Assembly (NCBI GenBank): GCA_936432065.2
Contig: OW386289.2
Span: forward strand, 137,628,015-137,692,014
DNA from: Rutpela maculata
Lineage: Eukaryota > Arthropoda > Insecta > Coleoptera > Cerambycidae
Direction: 5' to 3'
DNA: 64,000 bases
Both the position numbers and the translations under genes were made by a program. Within the stretch, counting starts at the first letter, position 1; each line of letters begins with the position of its first letter. Positions 22,975 to 31,312 of the stretch are shown one piece after another. A model generated the notes under the pieces. It saw only the letters and a program-made list of their open reading frames with translations. It was not told the origin of the DNA and did no database searches.

Positions 22975-23535
22975 AAAATCCGAAAATTCAATTTGATTAT
23001 AACAACATTTTCATTTTATCATATCGTTGCTATGGTCCAAATATTCAATGGTAAAGAAGACTTTAATGGTAAATAAGAATATTAACATCGCTAATTACCG
23101 TAATAGCTCAAGACTAATAGGTTAAAATTTTGCCGAGAAAGGAAAAAATTTTATACAAGCTGTAATTTTTTTTATGAGAAGATTAAGGCTTACTAAATAA
23201 TATACTAAAAGTCCCACGGTCTCCCTTTACGGGAACTTAAAAAAAAGTGGCCGCCATTTTGAAATTTTCAATTTTTCCTCAATAACTTATAAAGAAGAGC
23301 TTTTATTAAAAAATGTAAAAAATGCTTTTTTTTAGATAACAAAGAAACACTCATTTTTCATTTGGACTTTTTTTTTGTATCTCCAGAATTATAAAAGTTA
23401 TGAATTTTTTATTAGCAGGATGGCAATAGGAAGAATAACCCTAGGAACTTAACAGGTGAAATTTCGCTTATATTTGAAGAACAATTTTATTTACAAATAA
23501 AAGTTGTAATATATACTAATTAATATGACTAATAT

Positions 23536-23605
23536 GACTGCTTGGATGAGTGGCAAGCGCTCTTGACTCTCAGCCAGGAGTTCCGAGTACGATTCCCGGT
23601 CGTGG
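23536..23605 (+). ncRNA. tRNA-derived motif with pol III A and B boxes (left arm)
   Basis: TGGATGAGTGG (23,543) resembles an A box, and GTACGATTCC (23,587) a B box one base off consensus; the right arm has the canonical TTCGATT loop. A T arm CCGAG-loop-CCCGG and an anticodon-like arm CTTGA-CTCTCAG-CCAGG can be drawn with one mismatch each, but no acceptor stem pairs. It is therefore a decayed tRNA-like promoter as in SINEs, not a tRNA gene. Confidence 0.5.
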
Positions 23606-24524
23606 CACTGGGATTTTTTCTGAGGAAGAAATTAATCCTAGTATACTCGGATATTGAATGTGTGTCCCTTGTCTCTAAATGTGCAGCCCTCTTCCGCACA
23701 AGGCTCTTTCAGAGCTTTAAGGGATAAAGGGGGTCGTATTACCTGTGGTGTTTATAATATAAGCAATATACTTAAAGTTCCTTAGGATTCCAGCACAGGA
23801 ACACTAAGGAAACTGGCCTTCATTTTGTTTTGCTTTTTTTTCATTTTTTGCTAAGAACTTCAATATAGGTAATGATTTTAGTAGTCTGAAACTAAAATTA
23901 TAAGTAATAACTATTCGCTCTTATATGATACGCGGAAATAGTACACGGACCCTTAAATACAACATGAAAGCGGACTTTTAAACTATTACCAATTTTCTAC
24001 ATGCAAACCGGGTTAGTTCATTGTTTTGGCGGTAATTGAAACTGAGTCGTCGCAAAGCGCATGCTTGTAAACTACTGAAACGAAAAAAATGTATTTGTTT
24101 ACGAGATGGTAAGTGTGGTGACAGTGGATTTTCCAATTGTTAGGGTTACTGTTATTTAATAAGTGTCTTAAAGCGATCGAGACTAGAACTGGTGTTTGTT
24201 ATAGTTTTTAGTAGTAATTGATATTGAAGTTCTTAGCAAAAAATGAAAAAAGAAGCAAAACAAAATGAAGGCCAGTTTCCTTAGTGTTCCCGTGCTGGAC
24301 TCCTAAGGAACTTTAAGTATATTGCTTATATTATAAACACCACAGGTAATACGACCCCCTTTATCCCTGAAAGCTCTGAAAGAGCCTTGTGCGGAAGAGG
24401 GCTACACATTTAGAGACAAGGGACACACATTCAATATCCGAGTATACTAGAATTAATTTCTTCCTCAGAAAAAATCCCAGTGCCATGACCGGGAATCGAA
24501 CTCGGAACTCCTGGCTGAGAGTCA

Positions 24525-25105
24525 TTAACCATTAACCATTAAAGCTCTTTATTAAATTTTATATGTACATGTCCTTTAGAATTATGTATATTGCAATATC
24601 TCACAGTATGTAAAATACATATTATAGATTTTGTGCAGGCGTAACAGGAGCGCGTTGGCGTGATGCGCCCGAACAATGGCTGGTGTTAGCCAGGAATGTT
24701 GCTCAATAATTCTTTTGTATTCTATGGTTTTTCAGGCAAGTTTCCTAGTGTCTAAATGCATTTTTAGTTGTGATGCCGTAGCTTACAGTAGTAGGAGAAT
24801 ATAGGCTCGAGGAGGTATATGGATGTGTGGTCGCTAGTGCAGGAAAAGAAATGCTAAAAAACCTGCTTAAGGTAATGTTGCTTATCGTCCCAAGATAAAA
24901 GTTTGCAGTTTTTATGGCAAAGTAGACAAATCTACTTTTTATAGCAAAATTTAGCGATGTGTTAAATATTGCATCGAGAGGATTTGGCTTTTTAAAATAA
25001 AAACGTTCAGAGACGTTGTATGTTTTCTGTTATCCTGGTACAGGATTCCTCAAAGGGGGTAATTTCAGGTCAAGGATGATGCTGGGAAAGGATTTTTTAT
25101 GGAAT
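24525..25105 (-). mobile_element. 581-bp retroinsertion with (TTAACCA)n tail, 13-bp target duplication
   Basis: TGGCTGAGAGTCA occurs at 24,512-24,524 and again at 25,106-25,118, once in the uninterrupted left arm. The insert begins on + with TTAACCATTAACCATTAAAG, so its 3' tail lies on - as TAATGGT repeats after an AATAAA (ATTTAATAAAGAGC). This is the signature of a 5'-truncated non-LTR element or SINE. No protein motif is left, so the family is unknown. Confidence 0.85.
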
Positions 25106-25544
25106 TGGCTGAGAGTCAAGAGCGCTTGCCACTCATCCAAGCAGTCATATTAGTCATATTAGTTAGTATATATTACAACTTTTATTTGTAAATAAAATTG
25201 TTCTTCAAATATAAGCGAAATTTCACCTGTTAAGTTCCTAGGGTTATTCTTTTTATTGCCATCCTGCTAATAAAAAATTCGTAACTTTTATAATTCTGGA
25301 GATACAAAAAAAAAGTTCAAATGAAAAATGAGTGTTTCTTTGTTATCTAAAAAAAGAGTATTTTTTACATTTTTTAATAAAAGCTCTTCTTTATAAGTTA
25401 TTGAGGAAAAATTGAAAATTTCAAAATGGCGGCCATTTTTTTTTAAGTTCCCGTAAAGGGAGACCGTGGGACTTTTAGTATATTATTTAGTAAGCCTTAA
25501 CCTTCTCATAAAAAAAATTACAGCTTGTATAAAATTATTTCTAT

Positions 25545-26283
25545 CTTCAAGCCTAAAAGTCCTGAGCTATAAGTTAAGCGAATATTTGAAGCAACAGTCA
25601 AAAGGATACCAGCCAAAAAAGTCTAAAGTTCTGTCTAGAGAAGATGTTTTAAAATTTATTCATGAGGCACCGAATTGCATTAATATTTGGTGTATTTGGT
25701 GGATGTCGACGACAAGAACTTTTAAACATAAAAGATAGAAAATCAGTTTTCGTGGTAAATGTACCAGAGACAAAAACCGATAAAAAACGCGTTTTTACCA
25801 TTGTTGACGAAGACGAAATGAACAGTTTGAAGCTGATAAGAGACTACATGTTTTTACGACCACGTGGTTGTTCAGAAAAAAGACTTTTTCTGACCTATAG
25901 ACAAGGTCGCTGTACTGTACAACCAGTTGGAAAAAACACATTTGGAAAAATCCTGTTCATCATTGCGATCCTGATAAGTATACAGAACACTGTCTGCGTC
26001 GAACATCGGCAACTCTTCTGGCAGAGGCTCGAGCCAGTATGACCACGTTGAAGTGCCATGGTGGATGAAAGAGTACGTCGGTTGCTGAAGGATATTTAGA
26101 GGACAGTATATCTTAAAAAAATGCTGTTTCAAGGATGCTAGCAGGATACCTTCTGGATCTGGCTTTTCCTTACAGAAAATTGATACCCAGACAATGAAAC
26201 ATGAATTAACATTTGCTGCAGACAATCTAACTATCACCGGATCCTTCCAGAATTGCCAATTTAATGTGAATTCGACTAAATAA
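25545..26283 (+). pseudogene. Tyrosine recombinase (Crypton-like), C-terminal catalytic part
   Basis: The family cuts and rejoins DNA through a catalytic tyrosine. The reading moves through three frames: QQSKGYQPKKSKVLSREDVL (to ~25,665), then FGVFGGCRRQELLNI with the first catalytic Arg, NVPETKTDKKRVFTI, and FLTYRQGRCTVQPVG. After a shift near 25,950, HCLRRTSATLLAEA carries the H-x2-R motif, followed by LKCHGG, a TGA stop where the family has Trp, and VAEGYLEDS with the catalytic Tyr. Another shift leads to the Asn-rich tail (SFQNCQFNVNSTK) and stop at 26,281. R, H-x2-R, H and Y are all still visible. The N-terminal SAM-like domain is absent where the palindrome's arm begins. It is certainly dead; whether it was a Crypton transposase or a domesticated relative cannot be decided. 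Confidence 0.8.
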
Positions 26284-27281
26284 AGTTCAGTAGATTATTT
26301 ACATAATACTTTAATTTCATATTTTGTAATTAATAAAATTTATTAATAAGTTAATCAAAAAATGTTTTTTTTTCTTTATACCCGCGCGGACCGTAAAATG
26401 CACTTTATGCCCGCAAGGGTGTGAAGTACACTATTATGTAGTTGATAACTAAGCAATAAAAACACAATAATAAAATAGTATGACATAAAAAAATATTTGC
26501 ACACTTTTTTAATGGATGAACCTTCAAATTGGCCGTTTTTAGAGTACGTTGCAAAAGGTTTCATTCAACTCCCTCAAGTTCAAAGTATTTCCGTAATAAC
26601 GCACTTGTTTGATCTAAGCGCACTGGACTATAATACATCCTGTATTAATAATACTAATAATCACGGTAATGCTGACATCAAGCGATTTGCTGTTTCAGAC
26701 GAATAAATCTCGATTCCATCTGGCTAATCTGAGATGGAAACTGGAAACCCTTTTAGTAATTCGTGTTAGTCAAAGGAAGAGTTTAAACGCGAAGAGCAGT
26801 CGAGAGCAAACTAGTTTCTCAGTTTTATTAATTACATCAAAGGCAAAGCCACACCTTACTGAACAGAACCTGGCATTAGTGTGTCAAACAACTTAATCCA
26901 TTGAGGCACGCCACGCCGATTGCCTCCTTTGCCACTTAACACCTTTTATAGCCAGAAAACTAATTATTAATAGCTCTTTGAACATGGTTTTAGGTAATCC
27001 CGGCACAAACAGGTGTGTGATTTTTTTTTGGGTTTCTTTGATGCCCCTTTGTGGTAATTAGCATTAATTTACTTCATACAAAGTGATTTTTAAAAATCGC
27101 ATATATCGAAAGACGAAATCATTTCTCCCAAAAATAACGTCCGTTCTCTTGGAATTCAGTTCAATATGTACAATGAATCTAAATTTCCAAGTCGCCTTCG
27201 TTAGTGAGATATTATAGAAACGAACTAGTGGACGAATGAAACAATGTATCACCAGAATTTGAGTTGTTTCCAATATATATA
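26284..27281. other. Unassigned; short GC-variable sequence, no gene
   Basis: Small open frames around 26,497-26,896 resemble nothing known to me. ATGCACTTTATGCCCGCAAG at 26,398 is flanked by AT-rich tracts. There are no inverted structures. Confidence 0.3.
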
Positions 27282-27729
27282 CAGAGTGTCCAGGAACTGT
27301 CCTGCCAAACGAACAACTCCAATTCTGTAGAAATTTTTATGTCCATTCGACGTATATCATCTTATTCAAAATATCTTCCTAACGGAGCTACAGCTCTTTA
27401 ATTTTTTTTTCAAATATCTTCAAAACACCTTTATCTAAAAATATAATACTTGATACACGTATTAACTTAAAAATGGGGAGTGGGGTAACAACGGACATTT
27501 TCAATTTTTTATCCTTGACTTTTTGACATTTTTTATTTCAGAGTTGAAAACTTCTGAGCACTCTTATCCTAAGTTTCTACATTGTTTTCGAGAAAAATCA
27601 TTTTGAAATTTTCCCCCAATTATTGCTAAATTCATTACCAACACATGTTTCTGAATGTCAAATTATTCTTGTCAAACAATCATTAAATTGTTGTATTACA
27701 GTTTTTCTTTGTGAACATTCACAGCTTTT

Positions 27730-28095
27730 CACCAAAGATTGAGAGAAACGGATCATCATTTCCTAAAAATAATGAAACTGGGAGGCATCCTTATGTAAAG
27801 GAAAAACATGAAGTGAATATTTTGTTGGTAGTTGAAGAAAATTCTTAAATTAGCGTAAGAAGACTCACTGTTAAACAAAATCTTCCATTTAGAACATACT
27901 ACATAAAGAAAACCTGTATCTTTTTCATTTTCAAAAATTTCATGCGATGTTAGAATTCGATTTTCCTGCTCTCGTAGAATTTTCTCGTTGGTTGCGAAAC
28001 AAAAAATTTGTTTCAAATATTTTATTTTGTGACGCAGCTAAGTTTACTGAAGATGTAATTCATTTTACACAACGCACAATTATTATTCATATGTT
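27730..28095 (+). pseudogene. DDE transposase relic, mariner/IS630-like group
   Basis: Two frames on + give GRHPYVKEKHEVNILLVVEE, then ENS-stop-ISVRRLTVKQ (a CAA to TAA change), and after a shift LYLFHFQKFHAMLEFDFPAL, VEFSRWLRNK and NILFCDAAKFTED. The last is the LF-x-DEA-x-F block that carries the first catalytic Asp in mariner-like transposases (here the Glu after it reads Ala). The downstream half with the remaining catalytic residues is gone. Assignment to the DDE group is from these motifs; the exact family is uncertain. Confidence 0.65.
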
Positions 28096-28511
28096 AGTTA
28101 ACTTTTCTGATATGATAACGTGAAATTAAAGTTCCCTGATTAGGACTGACAATTTTCTTATTTAGGGTATATTTCTTCATATAAAACAGATACTTTTGTT
28201 TCAAAAAATACGTTTATAATAGATACATTTATTTTCGACCAGCTTTTTATTTTTTGTTACAAAGGTATTGGTTTTATTTGCATATATATAAATAATATAT
28301 TCTGGATTCAAAAAATTCTTTTGTATGTGGGGAAAGTGTACCAAAAAATCAAGCACATGATTTTTTTTGTTCCTAGTTGGATTTGGTTGTGTTTTTAAAA
28401 AAATATTTAAATTTTACTAAATTCAATCAAATACGGATATGTATATTTATATAAATTTATCAAGAAGACCCAAAACATTTTCTGCAGTAACAAAAACTAG
28501 TAGAGATATTG

Positions 28512-28649
28512 ATTGATTGACTGATTGATTGATTGATTTACCAGCGTGCGGTAGGCATTGCTGCCACTTCCAGGGTTATACAGTTGAGCCTGCTACACCC
28601 ACGCAGCTTTATCAAATTTAACACAGTTTTACCCGATGTTCCGAGTTTT
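28512..28649 (-). mobile_element. 138-bp retroinsertion with (AATC)n tail and 14-bp target duplication
   Basis: TAGTAGAGATATTG occurs at 28,498-28,511 and 28,650-28,663. The insert begins on + with GATTGATTGACTGATTGATT, i.e. an AATC tail on -, and continues with a GC-rich stretch (AGCCTGCTACACCCACGC). Target duplication plus simple-repeat tail indicates a SINE or a heavily 5'-truncated LINE; RTE-type tails look like this. Confidence 0.85.
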
Positions 28650-28829
28650 TAGTAGAGATATTGTTTTTCAATCTTGTACTGAACACTTTACGTTAAAGGG
28701 AGGAGCAAGTTGTGGATTAAACAATTTTTAATAAGTTGCAACAATATTTCTTTTATTTTACTAAGCAATTTTGCAAATTAATTATACCACAAGCTGTTCT
28801 AACGGTATCTAGCGGTCACCCTGTATGGA

Positions 28830-28970
28830 GGATATGGTCCACTTTCAATAGAGTGTATTCTACCATGCTATTTTATTCCAAATTTTAAGTCTTAACAGAA
28901 GCCATCGCGTTTACAAAGAACTGTCTACACACACGCATGCATACGATCACAGACATTTATAAAACAATTT
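28830..28970 (+). repeat. Dispersed core repeat (same family as 727-880)
   Basis: AAGTCTTAACAGAAGCCATC then GCGTTTACAAAGAAC and CACACACGCATGCATACG parallel the copy at 18,894-19,060. Confidence 0.5.
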
Positions 28971-30103
28971 TCTAGAACGAATATTTTTGACTCGTTATAA
29001 TATTCCTATTTAATTAAATTAAAGAGGTATATATAAGACAATTATTGTCGTACCTGTATCTTTAAAGGAGTAATATTAAAGCTACAAAATTGCCAAAACC
29101 CTTTTTACCATTTCGGCATCTTTTTTACGGTCTTAATGCTGATTACAACTCCAATAAATTTGTACCGCTTTTGAAATAAATGTATAATAAAAAATATTTA
29201 CTTTTTCTTCTAAATGTGTTAAATAAAGATGACACATCGCTCAGAATGACTGTGATAGATAATTTACCATTACCGATCAAGTAACACGAAAACGCTATTA
29301 ACTTTTAATTTGATTGATAATATAAGTAGGCTTATAATCAGTCTTCCTTCCACTCACAACAAGTGTTGTTCTGTTCTTGAAACAGCGCTTCTGTTTTATT
29401 TTAACTTTACTTCTTATCTTATTTTTTTATTTTATTTTCGTTTATAATAGCCTGCTTGTGTTGATTCATTACAATTATAGAGATATTATCTGGCAAATGG
29501 TAAATGTTGAAAAATAACCCAAGAACACTAGCGCTTGCAAAACGTTTGATTTTTATCAAATTCATATGAAGCCTACGCCAATGTTCTTAACGAATATTTT
29601 TTTGTCGAAGAATGACAACACATGTTATACCATGCGTGTAGTTGACGATTAGAATAGGTAATGAAAAATTCAACATCGCTTGTACTCGCCTGCTTTGACC
29701 AAGACGCGACCGGCACACAGTGTTCAATTTTCCAATATTAGGAGGGAAATATTAAAAAATAGAAACTCTCTGGCAGTTAGAATTAATATGCATATCCATG
29801 GTTGAATAATTGGACATCATGAAACAAAGGAAATTGCCTCTTTAAACCGCAACTGTTCAATGCTAGAGCATTGTATAGAAGAAGAGCTTCGGGATTTAGT
29901 TTGTCAGTGGTATCCGTTTAGACAAAAGGTTTGTTCAGAAACAGCATTATCTGCACCAGTGTTGATAATAGAAAGAGATATAGTGAGACTATGTATGTTG
30001 AAGAGAGATACATTTGCATTGGTGCAAATTGCCCAGAGTTTTTGAACAAACCTAAATTGTTTCTTGTATATAATCTTATATCATATTCCTTGACTGTTAG
30101 TAC
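28971..30103. other. Unassigned AT-rich sequence left of the Gypsy element
   Basis: No recognisable gene. Short open frames at 29,860-30,188 run into the LTR and look incidental. Confidence 0.35.
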
Positions 30104-30107
30104 ATAT

Positions 30108-30531
30108 TGTAACGTGTTTCCACCCTTAGGAAACTACCCCTTGCAAATTCCGTGGGTTCCAAAAATTATAACAAGAGATGTCCACTAACACACTTTATTA
30201 AATATTTACTGGATACTTCCAATACTATTTTTTAATTTAAATACACTTTACTGACTAAAAATCACAATGTTTATTACTTTGTTTATCTTTGAACTCTTAA
30301 CCTCACTTTCTATACTTTCTGAACTTTTTGAACTACTCGCTGAGAATGCGGTCGGTCTTTTATACCTAAAAATGACAGATCTCGATTTTTCTGTGATGAC
30401 GCCACCATTCTCTAGATAATTCCAGATGTCACCAGAACTAACTTCTGGTAGGTTTCTCGAGTAGGTGCAAATACTACTACTTTTTAGTAACCAACATAAC
30501 CTTAAATTTTAAGGGGTTGCAACATATTACA
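30108..30531 (-). repeat. 3' LTR of the Gypsy element (424 bp)
   Basis: Identical by eye to the 5' LTR except for a local difference at 30,511-30,520 (AAGGGGTTGC where the other LTR has AAC), a net gain of 7 bp. Confidence 0.9.
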
Positions 30532-30545
30532 CTGCCCCCTCCTTA
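30532..30545 (-). other. Polypurine tract
   Basis: On -, TAAGGAGGGGGCAG abuts the 3' LTR. Its first three bases are the stop codon of the integrase remnant, so the tract begins directly at the end of the coding frame. Confidence 0.75.
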
Positions 30546-31046
30546 AGCCTGAACGTCCCGGTCAGGCAATTCAGCCTCTTTCACATACTTCGCCAGTTTA
30601 TCCAAGTGTACGATCTTCATCTTGGACTTTTTGTTTCGTTGAATCCGATAAACGACATCATTAATTCGGGTAATAACAGTATACGGTCCATCCCAAGGAG
30701 GTTGAAGTTTCGGGGATCTCCATTCCTTCCGCTGTGGGTTGTACAGCCAAACCAGATCCTCCACCTTGAATCCCCCTGTACTGGCATTCTGATCATAACG
30801 AGCCTTCAAGCGGTTACTAGTTCTGTTCATCTGCTCTCGATCATTCTTCGGCTGTTCTCGGCTTCCATTTCTGTAGTCGCTCATCGAAAATGGTTCTCCA
30901 CGGGCAGCACAATTTTTACACTTGCGACACCAGGCCTCCACATCCTGGCGACTATTAACCCAATAGAACTGTTCCCGTGCTCTACTCAATGTCTTGTTTA
31001 TGCCGAAGTGTCTGCTGGATGTTTCATTATGTGCTTCCTGGAGTAA
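30543..31046 (-). pseudogene. Integrase remnant: zinc finger fused to C-terminal domain
   Basis: The frame is open from LLQEAHNETSSRHFGINK (first His pair) through FYWVNSRQDVEAWCRKCKNC (Cys pair of the HHCC finger). It then skips the whole DDE catalytic core and resumes at RMK-like NRLKARYDQNA, VWLYNPQRKEW, WDGPYTVITRINDVVYRIQR (GPY/F module) and ends KAELPDRDVQA-stop. Nothing catalytic is left. A Met at 30,989 could start a 148-residue product, but translation from it is doubtful. Confidence 0.85.
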
Positions 31047-31312
31047 TAATGTTTGTAATAATGTTTATTGATAATAATAAAATATAACGATAATAAAGGT
31101 ATACAAAGAAGTGTAAGCCCATTTAGGTCCACATAAGGGCCTGTCTATGGGCTAATCATTCCATCACAACACTGTGGCTGGATGGAATGATGACTTAGTA
31201 TAAACAATATTATAGTATAAACAATATAATCAATATAAACAATGTAGACAGCAATATAAAAAAACAGTTTAAACAATTGGGTGATAATACACCAAATAAA
31301 TACTTTACTTAC
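31043..31312 (-). mobile_element. ~270-bp insert inside the Gypsy element, ACATTATTAC tail
   Basis: The coding words VPEV and LLQEAHN, adjacent in related elements, are separated by ~270 non-coding bases that end on - with AATAAACATTATTACAAACA and a second ACATTATTAC. A repeated tail after AATAAA suggests a 5'-truncated LINE end, comparable to the tail region at 15.4 kb. At the upstream junction TGTCGTGTAC and GTACACGACA form a short inverted duplication. No clean target duplication was found, so the junction is ambiguous. Confidence 0.6.

Larger units (their letters stand above)
23142..25541. mobile_element. Large fold-back element: 725-bp arms, 354-bp loop
   Basis: The left arm 23,142-23,866 and right arm 24,221-25,541 are inverse copies. 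After subtracting a 594-bp insertion in the right arm, the arm lengths are 725 and 727 bp. Outer ends are GAAAAAATTTTATACAAGC and GCTTGTATAAAATTATTTC; inner ends are GAACTTCAATAT and ATATTGAAGTTC. The arms contain GGCCGCCATTTTGAAATTTT and a tRNA-like motif. The loop has no open frame. The arms differ at only a small percentage of positions, so the palindrome is fairly recent. No target duplication was recognised at the outer edges; on the right it abuts a recombinase pseudogene. Confidence 0.85.
27282..28827 (+). mobile_element. Mariner-like DNA transposon fossil
   Basis: The left end TACAGAGTGTCCAGGAACTG at 27,282 and the right end GCGGTCACCCTGTA at 28,815-28,827 are roughly inverse (TACAG-R-GTG-W-CC). 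Between them lies a transposase relic (27,730-28,095). The ends are short and diverged, so the limits are tentative. A 138-bp retroinsertion sits inside. Confidence 0.45.

Noticed and set aside
23536..23605. Functional tRNA gene (anticodon-like CTC)
   Set aside because: No acceptor stem can be formed, and the A box and T loop are imperfect; it is a tRNA-derived promoter motif at best.
31043..31312. Possible intron in the Gypsy element (GTAAGT near one edge, CTCCAG at the other, on -)
   Set aside because: Using that donor and acceptor puts the integrase part out of frame and hits a stop within a few codons; the AT-repeat tail fits an insertion better.
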